Made by a program: the position numbers and the translations under genes. A DNA stretch of 64,000 nucleotides from Castor canadensis (lineage: Eukaryota > Chordata > Mammalia > Rodentia > Castoridae): the NCBI RefSeq assembly GCF_047511655.1, contig NC_133387.1, positions 139,124,853 through 139,188,852 on the forward strand, given 5' to 3'. Shown here piece by piece: positions 23,901 to 35,084 of this stretch. The notes beneath the pieces were generated by a model, which was not told the DNA's origin, ran no database searches, and saw only the letters and a program-made list of their open reading frames with translations. Numbering within the stretch: the stretch's first letter is position 1; every line of letters starts with the position of its first letter.

Positions 23901-24449
23901 GTGTTAGGATAAATACAGATAGGTTGGCTTGACTGAAGGGAAGAGATCCTATTAGAACTGAACATGGTGAAGGATGGATTTTGGACTGTGGTAAACACTG
24001 GGGAAATGGCCAAGGTTTTGGGTGTAAGTAACATGAGTAAGGCTGTGTTTTCAAAGCTGAGTCTGTCAGTGTTGACAAAAGGCAGGGAGGAGTAATCATG
24101 GCAGGGATATCAATTAGCAGATCATGGCAAAATAGTCCAGTAGAAAAGAGAATGGAAGTGTAAATTTGGATATTGCAGTGGGAATAGGACGAAGGGATAA
24201 TTACAAGATGCACTGGGAAAGGACTGAGTAGATTTGATGACTAAATATAAGTCCTCTTTGAAAGAGAATAGGAAAACTCACATGAATTTGCATCATCTCA
24301 TTGATGCAAGTAGCTAAATTTAAGGTCTCATATGACTCACTGGACACCTTTAGAAGATAAGTTTTAATTATTCATTATTATTTTATAGGAAATTTAGCCC
24401 CACACTTATAATCACTAGGCTTTTACATAAATCATAAGAATGCTAAGAA
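20901..24449 (+). other. Intronic DNA around the truncated L1, otherwise unrecognised
   Basis: A 163-residue open reading at 21359-21850 has no recognised family or splice context. Three aatc(c)taaagg-like blocks at 22071-22121 form a tiny imperfect repeat. Confidence 0.5.
21913..22044 (-). mobile_element. Severely 5'-truncated young L1 insertion
   Basis: About 130 bp of the L1 3' end (T tail, then ttattcatatgtgcatacaag and the C-rich tract) lies between 11-bp direct repeats GCACAGTTTCT at 21902-21912 and 22045-22055. It is the same subfamily as the intact L1, very close in sequence to 2930-3035. The T tail is interrupted (ttttattttattg), suggesting some age. Confidence 0.92.
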
Positions 24450-24795
24450 TGGTGTGTTAGTTAATTTGTTTGGTTAATTAGCTATAATAAAAATACTATA
24501 TAGCAGGTGGTTTAAACAACAGAAATTTATCTCTCACAGTTCTGGAGGCTAGGAAGTCCAAGATTAGGCTGCCAGCAGATTTGGTGTCTGGTAAAGTCTC
24601 TATCCTACTCTTTGTAGTTCTAGTTTCTCTTCTTATAAGGACACTAAATCTCATAGTAGGACTCCACTCTTATTACCTTATCTGAATTGAATCTTCCCCA
24701 TAGGCCCCACCTCTTAATACCATCCCATTGGAGGTTAGGGTTTCAACACAGGAATTTTGGGGAGACACAAATATGCAGTTCATAACAATGGCTAT
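24450..24795 (-). mobile_element. MaLR/MLT1-like LTR remnant
   Basis: In reverse orientation it shows the hallmark gtggtttaaacaacagaaatttatctctcacagttctggaggc, then cttataaggacacta, ccccacctcttaata and ggaattttggggagacacaaat. This mammalian LTR family is named from memory; there is no internal sequence or coding potential. Confidence 0.5.
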
Positions 24796-26469
24796 GCACT
24801 TGCTCTATCCTTGACTACCTTTTTATCCATGTCTAAGAGTTAGAAGGACAGTACTGCAGAGGAAGAAAATGTAACCTGAATCTTTAATAGGATTTGTTGT
24901 TGTGTTAAGTAAAAATGTAAAGGTACTTCTGAGAAAGCAATTATAGTTTAAGGGAGAGGGACCTGGAGGCAGCCCCAGGAGAAAAGAGTCCTGTAGAAAA
25001 GTTACCCTAAAAGAAGTTTAGTGCCCTTTAGCTGAGGGACAGAGTCCGTTCCTGGTGGCTCTGCAAGGAGGGGGCTATGGAATAAATCCTCTGGGTTTAC
25101 TCTCTCACCTACCTTCTCTTGGTGGTTTTCTCTCATCCTCTGATAAGACAGCAAGAAACCCGTGGTGTAATTCCTAAGGTCAGCCTATGGAGACAGAGAG
25201 CAGGGGGAATGGGGTAGAGAGTTGAAGTAGGAGCACAGACAGTAGTGATAGTCACAGCATTCTCTTTATAGAGGGTGACAATATGGGGGCATGTTAAAGG
25301 TATATGCTTGGAGGAAGCTCTTCATAGAATATAAATGTGAGAGCTGGATGGATCCCGAGATGTAATTCTCAACCTCATTCTAAAGATGAGGAACAGAGCT
25401 CTGTAGAAGTAGCAACTTGGGTACAGCTGGCTGTCAGAGTTCATGAGAAATGACAGACCTTCTGATTCTCAGCCTTGGCTCTTTCTACCAGGCCAGGGAA
25501 CTTCCTTAAAATTTCCAGAATTTTCCCAGACCTACCACACCAGTTCAGCCACTGTACAGCATGTGTGAAATTGGCAAGGTCTCTGTTGTTCCTCAAAGGA
25601 ACATGCTAGGCTTATAGACCCAGCCACTACAGTAGGACAAGTCTCTGTAACTGGAATTACAGAGCCATTGTAGGCAAAGTGTGTCAAGAGGAAATAAAAC
25701 CACCCATGATGGGCCATAAGACAACTACTGCTAACATTCACTTCTTAAAATTTGAAATGTACGTGAATATGTATATTTGTATATGCAAAATCAGCATCAG
25801 TCATGCATATATATATGTTGTTAATAATGAACAATTTCCCATGCAGCACTTTGTCTTAGAATCTGAGTTTTATAGCAGTCATATCTTTAAATGAGTAATT
25901 TTTTTTAAAAGCTCTTGTGATTAGACATTTGGATTCTTATTTTTTGCTATGATAGATAATGCTACAGTATACAGAGGTACATATCTAAAAATATGAATAA
26001 ATGTTATTATATAAGTAGTTGTGATTAGTTGTTTCTCTAGGATATGCTTTTATAAACATGATTGCCAGCATGAACACTTTCGGTGGTCCTTTCTGATGGG
26101 GCATAGTGGAAAGAATGCAACTTGAGTGTCGGATATGTCCCCTAACTCTGCTGAGCCTCCTCCTCTTGTCTGTGAAGCAAGATGGTCCTGCTCGTGTCCC
26201 GGTGCTGTTGAGAACACTCTAAAAGCATTTGACATGCAGGAAGTTCTCAGTGCATGCTGCCTCTCCCTTCCTGTGGGATGGTTTAGACTAAGTGCATGTG
26301 CTTGTCCAGGTGTGCTGAATGAAGAAATGATTCCACTCGGTATCAAGAATGGAGTAAAACAGAATTCCAAATAGATAAATTTCAACTATGAAACACTCTT
26401 TCAGTGAAATAGACTCATTGAAAATCTAAGGTATTGAAAAGGAAGGTGGAAATGGAAGCACTCAAAATT
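24796..26469 (+). other. Intronic DNA, mostly unrecognised
   Basis: Apart from the MIR at 25370-25500 I see nothing. An AT-rich section runs from about 25740 to 26030. Confidence 0.5.
25370..25500 (-). mobile_element. MIR, antisense (probable)
   Basis: aacctcattctaaagatgaggaacagagctctgtagaagtagcaactt...acagctggctgtcagag reads as a reverse MIR core. Confidence 0.5.
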
Positions 26470-26597
26470 GAATCATGGCTGGGGTGGTGGTACATACTCA
26501 GGGGGCAGAGGCAGGAGGATTGTAAGTTTGAGACCAGCCTGGGCTACGTAGTGAGGCCCTGTGTCAAAACAAACAAACAAGCAAGCAAACAAATACC
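26470..26597 (+). mobile_element. B1-like SINE
   Basis: gctggggtggtggtacatactcagg...ggcagaggcaggaggattg...gagaccagcctgggctac...gtgaggccctgtgtc with a (CAAA)n tail. It lies 65 bp before the GALK2 acceptor. Confidence 0.8.
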
Positions 26598-26662
26598 GTG
26601 TGTTTCTTTGTACTGGATAGTCTGTAACTCTAATCTTTTCCCCCATGCCCTTCCTTCCTCAG

Positions 26663-26864
26663 TGCTCATCTTCAAACTCTACCAGCGGGCAAAGCATGTG
26701 TACAGCGAGGCTGCCCGAGTGTTCCAATTTAAGAAAATATGCGAAGAAGCACCTGACAACACAGTCCAGCTGCTGGGGGAGCTAATGAACCAGAGCCACA
26801 GGAGCTGCCGGGACATGTACGAGTGCAGCTGCCCGGAGCTGGACCAGCTGGTGGACATCTGTCG
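26663..26864 (+). CDS. GALK2: GALK2 penultimate coding exon
   Basis: This 202-bp exon is flanked by a pyrimidine tract with acceptor (ccttccttcctcag|TG) and a gtgagg donor (GT at 26865-26866). With the base carried over it encodes [20 protein letters not shown] through [20 protein letters not shown] to LDQLVDIC, then the first two bases of an arginine codon. It is near-identical to the remembered GALK2 segment joining the two lobes of the kinase. The incoming phase (TG) matches the exon at 1-190 and the outgoing phase (CG + G) matches the exon at 34365. No stops, frameshifts or odd residues are seen, so this is a functional, constrained exon. Confidence 0.96.
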
Positions 26865-28049
26865 GTGAGGCTGAGAGCTGTGTGGGGGTGGGGAGGGAAC
26901 CAAGGGATGCCACGAAAGAATGTTGCTTAAATTAATGATAAAAGGGCAACAGTTTCATAATTTGTGTGAATAAAGATCCTTCCTCACTTCCTGGATGGGG
27001 TTCCCATGGTATAGAACCAACCTTGTTCTGTCGTTTCACAAGGCTCCGAGTTTGGAGTCAGTTTGGAGTGGGCCTTCTAAGAGGGATTTTTCCATCTTTG
27101 GATGATTAAGCCTTTTAGGAAGGCAGCTCTTCTCAGACAGGGGCCCTACTGTTGCTTCCTCATGATCGTTTAAGTATTTCACTGCAGCTGTGTTAGAAAC
27201 GCCTGTCAGGTGTCTTGACTAATAGTTGTATTCAGAAAGGAGACAGCCAAAAGGGGGCCTTGAGCTTGACAGGTCAAGTGTGTGAAGGGAGGGTGGCTGA
27301 TGGCCAGCATTTCCTGCCTTCCAGGTTCATTTAGGCAATTTGCAGGAAATGAGGAGTGAAGAAATCTCAGTTTATAAATGGTTGAGACAGAAGTGTAAGG
27401 AGAGAAACTTTCACAAAACCTGAAAACAACGTTCTTATAATTGTGAAAGAATGGGGACAGGGGAGTGGGCCCTGACTAGGAGGGAGCTCACTGTCCTTGG
27501 GAAAACTGAAAGGGAAATGGGGAGAACTCTCAAATGGCTAGATGTAATTTCACCATGAGAAGATAATTCAGGGCTGCATACAATTAGTACTGGAAATACA
27601 ATTAACCACTTGGCGCTTGTGGCTTGCCCTACTTCCACCATACTCCAAGCCTGAAAAGTTGAAGTCAAGTAGCTCCTATGATCACAAATGGCCTGAGAAA
27701 CCCATCTTGTCCAGAGACTTGAACTTAGCATTGCTGAGAGTCACTCTGCTGACGTTAGCATTTGCTCAGTAATTGCCAAAAAGCCTTCCACAGCCTATTT
27801 CATTATGAGTCCTCTTTTCTGAAAATATCAAGGGCACAGTGAGGGGAACAGACCAGTATTGTTCAGTTCTGTAACTAGGAGAAAGTGGGATGATTTGTGC
27901 AGAAATGAAGAAGAGGCCTCTTTGCCTGGAAGGGAATGGGGTGGTTTGAATCCTACCCGAAAAGCTGTGCAACAGCATTTGCCAGCCTCCTGAAATTCTC
28001 TAATGGAGTTTCAACTGATCAACCAGTACTTACTTCCATTCTTGTAGGA

Positions 28050-28480
28050 AGAAAGAGAAATGAGAATTTAAAGAAAAAATTGAGTGGCAGTGATAAATGC
28101 AATGAACAAAAATGAGAAGAGATAAGAGACTGCCAGGGTTGAATGGGTATTCTTCATAGGAAATGGTTGAAGAAAGTCTCTCTGAGGAAGTGGTATCTGA
28201 GCAGAGACCCAAAAGAAGTGAATGAATGAGAACAGAAAGTGAGCAGGCCCTGAGGGGTGTATGTGGCCATAGTGTGTGAGACTCAGAAAGAAGAGGATGG
28301 TGGGGGCAGTGAAGGAAGGAGAGAGCAGCAGGTGATGAGGTGAGAGAGGTCACTGGGAGCCATACACAGGGGCCTGTGGATTGTGGGAAAGACTTGGGCT
28401 CTAAGAGCAGAAAGGGGGCAATGGAGAGGCTAAGTGATGTCAAATATGTCTGGCCAGAAGACACAATTGCATTGTGGAAG
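28050..28480 (-). mobile_element. L2 fossil (probable)
   Basis: gataagagactgccagggt...gaagtggtatctgagcagagacccaaaagaagtgaatgaatgag...ggagccatacacaggggcctgtgg is typical of an L2-derived stretch in reverse. Confidence 0.45.
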
Positions 28481-29039
28481 AAAGAGGAATCAAGATGACT
28501 CCTAGGTTTTTGGCCTGAGAATTTTTCCTTGTTTCTCTAAAAGGCACATTTTTGGCAGCCATTTTTCACAAATTCACAGTACTGTAAGATTTTAAAGCAG
28601 CAAACAGAAGAGATAGATCTGAGACGGCACCAAGAGGTGATTTGCAGAAGTTCACACCATGAGCTGGTGGGAAAATCTGGCTCCCAATCCAGTGCTTTGC
28701 TGCACCTGCCCCTCCCCCCATAGTTATTCTGAGATATGATTGCATTCGACTGTGGGCCATCCTTAAATGTATTTTTCTCCTTCAAAGCGAAGCCTCAGTT
28801 GTCGTGGTTTCCAACATTTGAATGTGGAGCAAAGTCATGCAAAGCAGTGGGGCTGGAAGGTGGGAAGGTTGAGTTCTAGCTCTGCTATTTATTGTCTTCC
28901 CTTATAATCTCCAGTGTCCTCTGCTGTAAAGGTCTACACATTTTAAATAATGTGGTTCTAGTGAATGATTTTGTGGCTATGTCTTAAGTGGGTTTGGAAG
29001 AGCACCTCTTATTTATTTTTTAATTTTGTTTGGGAAAAC

Positions 29040-29500
29040 TTTCTTTTTTTAATTAGGAGAAAGCAAAGATTTATTAGAACATCATTAAAAGGGGGAGAAA
29101 ATGGCAGGCAGCTAGGCAGAGGAGCATAGAATGGAAAATTCCTTTCTTAATGGTAGCTAAATATTTGTGACTAGGCTTGTCACCTGCTGCATTAATTTTC
29201 TGGCAAAAAATCAGTTGTGTCTAGTATAAGGAGCTTCATCCCTTTTTATCATGGTTGTTTTAGTTTAGATAGCCAATTGTTAAGTATCAAAATGAATTTC
29301 TACTTCTTTCATAACCATAGGTCTGAGTTTCCCATATTAAAGGGTTATCTTCTGGCATATTGAAAATACAGGCTGGACTAGTTGGTTCTTTGGTCTCTTT
29401 TTTGGTTAACAATTCCTTGGCTGCTGTGTGACCATCAGACAATACCCTACACATATTCCATCTAGTTGGTAGTACTGAAGGTCCTTGTGGCACAGTAGGC
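29040..29500 (-). pseudogene. Possible unidentified processed-pseudogene 3' end
   Basis: On the - strand the segment ends with AATAAA (complement of 29069-29074) about 20 bases before a T-rich run on the + strand (ctttttttaattag, 29043-29056), like a retrocopied poly(A) tail. Upstream, one frame reads 68 residues including LLTKKETKEPTSPACIFNMP then EDNPLIWETQTYGYERSRNS and a stop. I do not recognise the source gene. The tail is short and impure and no target-site duplication was found, so it could be chance. Confidence 0.25.
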
Positions 29501-31378
29501 TCAAGGAGGATAGCCTAAGGGGGACTAAGGGGATCAGCTATTGGTGACATTGCTTCCTGTGTCAAACCATGATTTCCACATGGCTATTTGTGTACCTTAT
29601 GAGCCTTCAAAAGTTGTGGCCCTATGTGGATGTTTGAGAAGAGATAAGGCAAAATGGAGGGGTTCAGAAGACTGCAAAAGAAGGTAGGAATAAAGTAAAG
29701 GAAAGGTTCAGAAGAGCAATAGAGATGCCCTTGAGCCCTGATTCCTTCTGGAGCTTTGTAAGTGTCACTGAGTCAGGCAGGGGCAATGCTGGATGTGCTG
29801 GGAAGGGCCCGTGCAAGGCCTGCTGTGAGCCCCTCCTGTAGATCCTGGCTTGGTTTAAGAACCACACTGCCTCAAAAGTTCCCAGCCATCTTGAAATATA
29901 TTAGTATCAGGAGGGGAAGGTGTGACTGAGACTGGCAGCATGAGCAGGTTGGTTGTCTTTGGAGACAAGATGAGGGAGGACAGCAGCCAGAATGGGTTCA
30001 GGGAGGATCGCTGTCAAAGGTGGTCTTTGGATTGTCTCCCTGATCCACCTGTGGCACTTTAAAATTTCTTTTGTGTTTCAGAAGGCTTTTCAAACTATTG
30101 GCATAGCTAACTGAATGAGTGAAGGAAGGAAGGAAGGACATGGATGCCTGACATACCCAAGGCACTGCATGCAAGGGAAGAGCTGAGCTAGACCATACGT
30201 GGAAGGCTCCCTGGCTAGTTAGCTGTAGGACAATGCACAGAACAACTTTATGACCCAAGTGGAGAGGAGAGAAGAAAAGAGCAAATCACCAGTGCTTTCT
30301 ATTGTTTCCTGTTGAGCCATTTACATCTCTTCAAGAGAAAATCGGTTTAGAATCTAAAGAAAGGGCCAGAAGAGGGCTGTTTTTAATCTTTTATTGCGTT
30401 AATGTTAGAATTTCAGTTATGTGAGGTAGAATAATGAAGGAGAAAGATGATGTTTGCCCAATTAAAAAAAGTATCTTTTTTTAATGAACAAAATGTGAAT
30501 TTAAAGAAATGACTAAATTTTAAAGTAGAATTTCTCAAGGAGCACAGAACAGTTTTGAAACCAAGTCACTTATGTGTGAGACAGCTCATTTATTATTGGT
30601 TCCCTGACATTACTTTTGGAAAAAAATAGTTAATGCCTTTATTTCTTCTTTGACACTTGTTGAAATTAGAGAAGATTCATTGCTGTATTACTGTTATGAT
30701 TGCCCAAACCATTAAGGAAGATGAATGACAAATTTTAATGAGCCAACAGTGGTACAAAAGTTACTTTGCCTTTTCTTCTCAGAAGCCTTTCCTTAGTTGT
30801 ATTTCATGCTGGGCTGCTCAGCCTCTTGTGCCCATTCTCCTGACTTTGTCTGGGATAAGAATTATGTGCAAATACACAGCTGTGTGCCCTGCCAGACAGA
30901 GGGAGAGAGCCACTTTACCTGCCCACCAGGCTCGCTTCTCTTTGTGCCTCTGTTCTCCACTTATTGATAAACTTGCATATACCATCTGCTCAGACCAAGC
31001 AACTTCTTGTCAATGGCTGCCAGTGCTTACATTTCTAAAATGGACTTGTAGGCACATTTTCTTATTCTTTCTTACTTCAACTATATTTGAAGGCTATGGT
31101 TTCTTGAACCCAAAACAATTTGAGAACGTTGTTTCTAACCTGAGTGTGAAAATCATAGGAATAGTTCTAGAAGGTCTGTTCTTCTAAGACATCTTGCCAG
31201 TTTCTAGAAAGTAGAAGCTAGAAGTCTTTCCAGTTGAAGAATATACTACTGACTGCTCATATTTATATGTAATATATGATCTATATTTTATATATTAAAA
31301 CAGATCTAATCCTCCTGCAGTCATCTAGTAGAATCCACCAAATACCTGGACTTCTACTGGAATTAATTTAATATCTAC

Positions 31379-31407
31379 TTGTATAATAGATATTTTCTAT
31401 TATACAA
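31379..31407. repeat. Perfect 12-bp inverted repeat
   Basis: Arms TTGTATAATAGA and TCTATTATACAA with a 5-base loop TATTT, in an AT-rich part of the last GALK2 intron. Confidence 0.9.
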
Positions 31408-31424
31408 TTTCACTTATCTTGTTC

Positions 31425-31520
31425 TTTTTGGGGGGAAGTACTGAGGTCTGAACTCAGGGCCTTGTCCTTGTTTAGACAAGAGCTCTACCACCTGATCCAC
31501 ACCCTTAGCCCTATTTTTTC
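31425..31520 (-). mobile_element. ID-type SINE, antisense
   Basis: gtactgaggtctgaactcagggccttgtccttg...gagctctaccacctgatccacacccttagccc is a reverse tRNA-type SINE head. Confidence 0.7.
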
Positions 31521-33669
31521 CTTCTATTGAACTCAGTGAAATCAAACTGAAATACAAGGCATCATTCCTTATTTCCTTCTTTCTAGTTTGTAGCACAATT
31601 GGGGCTCTCTGGGTTTCCTTCTCACCCTTGCATTGCTAAGAGCTTTATGGTCAAATCGGTTCATTTAAAAGTAGGGCATTTTAGATAGGCTATATTTGGT
31701 GTCTGGACAGTTTAGGACATGAATACACTTTCAGGTGATAAATGAGCAAAAGGAACATTCCTATCCTCTCCATCTCTCATCTACCCTAGCCTTAGTTTTG
31801 TGCCTTGACAAATCGTCCAGTCAGCACAGTCACAAAAGAGGTGACTGGGGAACTTTAGGGTGGTTGTTTTGAAATGCTTGTGTTGCCTCGCTGATGTACA
31901 ATAGTGCAGGAGAGATTTTTTTGTTTGTTTGTTTTACTGTTCTCCCAGGGAAAAACTTCAAATGTGAAAAGTTTACTTAACAGCCTTGGCTCACCCTCTT
32001 TTCTCCCTTAATTTAAAGCCTGTATTGATCTCCTAACTTGGGGCTCTCTTGGAATTTCAGTGCTGTAGGCCAAAGGGCACATTAAGCACTGGTTGGAAAC
32101 ACTGCAGGCAGGGCCTTTGTGCCATGGAGTGCGTGTATGTGTGCATGTGTGCAGCAGGACAGGCTTCTGACCACGACAGGGAAGTTCCTGGATTGTGATC
32201 CCCAGTGCCACTGACTCAGGGGCAGAGGCCATTCATAATTATACTTGTCCTTTATTTGGGAAATTTGAGCGCTGAGGATTTTGGACCTTATGGCTGACAC
32301 AATCAAGTCCATTTTCTTCTACAGCTGGCCAGGTGGTGACAGAGCAGTTCTGGAGGCTCAGAAGAGCACACATTTACCTAGAAAGACTCAGCTTCTGATC
32401 TGTGGAAATGGGTAGATGTAGTGGAGGAAAAAAGGCATTCTGGCACAATCCTCATGATGTTTATGCCAGATTAGAAGCAATGCTCTCAATTTTGTTTTTG
32501 AGTCAATTTTGAAACCATACCTTTCAAAACTGTTCAGATGAAAAAGTGTAAGAAAATGTGCCTAGAAGTCCATTGAAGACCATTGAAGAGTTGGTGAATT
32601 GGGTTCAGTAAAATGGTACTGTCTGGGTCATAGAAAACCAAGCAGACACATTTGGCCTTCACTAGACCATGCTGTGGTTGGCTTTGATGCCCAGACTTTA
32701 GGGCCTTTCTGAGATGCTTCAGGGATAACTCAGTTTCTCCCAGTATCTTCACAGTAAGAGATGTTTCTTGATGTACTTGCATGACAGCTTTTTTTTTTCA
32801 GCAATCAACAAACTACAAACAGGCCCCTTGCCAGCCTAGCAACTCAGAATAATTCCAGAACTCCAGGTCAGAGAAACTTCTCAGCCTGGATGATAGATAG
32901 GAGTTTGGGCTTAGTTCAGCTACCGGGCCAGAGCTAAGTGCTTGAGGGGCAAGAGGAGATTGGCAATCTTTCATTGTTTGTAAGCCTCTTTTTTACTTCC
33001 ATAAACATCTATTTTTGTCTGAAAAACATATTTTAATGAGTAAAACAGATGATGAAAAGAAGTCAGTGGAGAAAATCACTAAGGGGAAAATGAATTACTG
33101 GTGTGATTCTCAGTGTCCTAGAATAGAGGTAATAAACTATTGATATTTTCCAGGAAGTAAAATAGCTCATTTTTATGGAAAAAAAAGGCATAAATTGTGC
33201 TAAACTAATTATGGTGTTTTTAATCTGCTACTAATTTGGAGTAAATTTTATTAGGAAGAAATAATTAGAAGGATATGTTAACTTTTGTTGTCAGAGTAAA
33301 TTGCATCTTTTAAAGATGAGTGATCCTTGTGCTTGTGTAAGGCCTTTCACTTGGGTCAGATCTTGGGTTTGAAACTGTGCCTGGTTGGCGGTGACTAAAA
33401 TGATCTCTTGCTGCATGGTAGTTTGTACAGTTGTTTCCATTTCAACCAGAGGCCCTCACCTGACAGCAAATTCCGAATGCAGTTGTCACGCCAGCTCCAG
33501 AGTATGCAGGGAAGATGGCATGTGCCTATGGGGATACCATCCTCTTTGCAGAAAGGTTTGCAGAATTTTCAGTCAGTGATTAAACAAACCAGTCAACCTG
33601 GAGTTTAATCATAAATTCTGTGTTAATAAATTTATTTAGAACAAACCTAGGCTATCAGTTCTAGGAACC

Positions 33670-33758
33670 TCATTTTTTTTTGCAGTACTGATGATGAACC
33701 CGGAGCCTCATGCATGCTAGACAAGAGTTCTACTACCAGGCTACACTCCCAGCCCCAG
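33670..33758 (-). mobile_element. ID-type SINE, antisense
   Basis: T run, gcagtactgatgatgaacccggagcc...catgctagacaagagttctactaccaggctacactcccagcc. Confidence 0.7.
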
Positions 33759-34094
33759 GAGTCTGATTCTTTTACGTGAAATAGCTAAGTCTTAAGAAAG
33801 CAGCTGAAATAGCTACTGGAGGAAGGAAGCCCCCACTTAAGATGTGTGCATTGAGTTTTGATTTGCACTCCCCTGAAGTGAGCTGGTTCTTAATGTTAAC
33901 CACGCCCATCACCTGCCTGTCTTCTTCCTCACCCTCCCTGATTTACCTGTAGGCTTGTTATACACATCTTCCAGTGGCTGCTATGTGGAATGAAGACTGC
34001 ACTGGGTTATTGCCAGATTTCATGAAATGGAAGTACTGCCAACAGTTATACTTCCAGTCAAAACCAGGCCCTAGCTTTAGATACAATTTAAAAA

Positions 34095-34180
34095 TTCCAG
34101 CTTGGGAATGGCAGTGGTAGAGCACTTGCCTAGCAAGCCAAGGCCCCTAGTTCAAACCCTTGTACTGCCAAAAAAATACA
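34095..34180 (+). mobile_element. ID-type SINE
   Basis: cttgggaatggcagtggtagagcacttgcctagcaagcc...agttcaaacccttgtactgcc then an A run, in the last GALK2 intron near the terminal exon. Confidence 0.75.
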
Positions 34181-34364
34181 AATCATATTCTGAACCAGTA
34201 TAGACTTCTTAATGTCCTGAAATGTTTGGCAGCACCCTGAACCTCCCCCCACCCATGTGCCCTTCTTAGAACCTGGGGATGCTGTGTGCCACATAGCACC
34301 AAGCATATCACTCTTGTTTTCTTTCATTTCTAGGTGCTAATGCTCTTTTCTCTCATTGTTTCAG

Positions 34365-34572
34365 GAAGTTTGGGGCTGAAGGTTCACGCCTCACTGGAGC
34401 AGGATGGGGAGGCTGCACAGTGTCCATAGTACCTGCTGACAAGCTGTCCAGCTTCCTGGCAAGTGTGAGCGAAGCTTATTACCAGAGGAGTGGTCGCAAC
34501 CTAGCACCAGAGAAGGAGAGTTTGTTTGCTACCAAACCTGGAGGCGGGGCTTTGGTTTTCCTTGAGGCCTAA
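34365..34572 (+). CDS. GALK2: GALK2 terminal coding exon with stop
   Basis: After the acceptor tttcag, the exon opens with G (completing the arginine begun in the previous exon) and reads [20 protein letters not shown] to [10 protein letters not shown], ending at TAA 34570-34572. [10 protein letters not shown] is GHMP-kinase motif 3, the glycine-rich loop near the sugar and phosphate site. The C-terminal ATKPGGGAL is also typical of galactokinase-type enzymes. Length and end point match the family as I know it, so the enzyme's C-terminus is complete. The [20 protein letters not shown] stretch is a surface segment expected to vary between species. The three exons together give 600 nt (199 residues plus stop) in one consistent frame. 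Confidence 0.96.
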
Positions 34573-34770
34573 ACAATGCAAAAAATCTCAGAGAAACTAT
34601 TTAGGGCATTTGAGAACTGGCAGGACTTGTGCCACAGTAAATTAGTCCCCTTTCTGTTTTCTATTATAATGAATGGCTGCTATTATCAAGATGGATTTCC
34701 AAAGAAATGGTTGAAGCTTTCAGTGCTGTACAATGATTATTTTTCTATCTGAAAATACGGGTTTTTTTCT

Positions 34771-34776
34771 TTTATT
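34771..34776 (-). terminator. FAM227B: Putative FAM227B poly(A) signal AATAAA (minus strand)
   Basis: Read on the - strand this is AATAAA, about 215 bases beyond the TAA of the convergent terminal exon. Use of it would end the transcript near 34750, inside the GALK2 3' UTR. It is inferred from the motif and position only. Confidence 0.4.
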
Positions 34777-34905
34777 TTCTCTAAGCAATAAGAGCTGAGA
34801 TGGTGCTTGGGTAGATCTTTTCAGGGTGATTTACTAACATCTATTGGTTTGAAGATTGTAAAGATCAATGGTAGAACCCACTTTCACTACATGAATTGGA
34901 CCTGA

Positions 34906-34911
34906 ATTAAA
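34906..34911 (+). terminator. GALK2: Putative GALK2 poly(A) signal ATTAAA
   Basis: ATTAAA is the commonest variant hexamer. It is the best candidate downstream of the stop and is followed by a GT-rich element. No AATAAA occurs between the stop and this site on the + strand. Confidence 0.6.
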
Positions 34912-34988
34912 GTTTACTAATAATCAGATGACACAGTAGAGTTGTGTGCATTATTCTTGAGTAGGGTTCATTTCTGGTTTCCTCAATA

Positions 34989-35084
34989 TTATTCTTCCTT
35001 GAAGCTGTAGAAGTCATCTGTTGTCGTGGATGACGACGATGACCGTGATGCCATAAGTTCTTTCTCAAGTTTAGCCTCGACATG
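34989..35084 (-). CDS. FAM227B: Probable FAM227B terminal coding exon
   Basis: On the - strand an acceptor with a pyrimidine tract (tattcatctttcacag) precedes an open reading of 31 residues: HVEAKLEKELMAS, a run with five serines and three threonines, then DDFYSFKEE and TAA at 34989-34991. The charged start and Ser/Thr-acidic tail look like a real disordered C-terminus. FAM227B is the gene that lies tail to tail with GALK2 in other mammals; its function is poorly known. Joined directly to the exon at 46151-46225, the phase would be wrong for this frame, because that exon ends with two bases of a codon. Either a small exon lies between or a boundary is misplaced. The gene name rests mainly on synteny. 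Confidence 0.62.
   Translation of the reverse strand, partial: HVEAKLEKELMASRSSSSSTTTDDFYSFKEE

Larger units (their letters stand above)
191..26662 (+). other. GALK2: GALK2 intron (26.5 kb), host of the young L1
   Basis: This intron runs from the gtgagt donor at 191 to the pyrimidine-rich acceptor ending at 26662. It holds the full-length L1 (2901-9945, antisense to GALK2), a truncated L1, an older L1 piece, several SINEs, MIR/L2 fossils, one MaLR-like LTR and microsatellites, each listed separately. I found no further GALK2 coding exon inside, and the flanking exon phases join directly. Confidence 0.85.
26865..34364 (+). other. GALK2: GALK2 last intron (7.5 kb)
   Basis: The intron runs from the gtgagg donor to the acceptor ctcattgtttcag. 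It contains an L2 fossil near 28050-28480, a possible processed-pseudogene end near 29044-29500, a perfect 12-bp hairpin at 31379-31407, and ID-type SINEs near 31425, 33670 and 34095. I recognise nothing else, including the unlabelled stretches 26865-28050, 29500-31370 and 31520-33670. Confidence 0.85.
34573..34930 (+). other. GALK2: GALK2 3' UTR (probable)
   Basis: Non-coding sequence follows the TAA and leads to an ATTAAA hexamer at 34906-34911. A GT-rich stretch lies about 25-40 bases further on (tagagttgtgtgc), the layout expected of a cleavage site. The end near 34930 is inferred. The opposite-strand gene probably shares part of this DNA. Confidence 0.6.
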
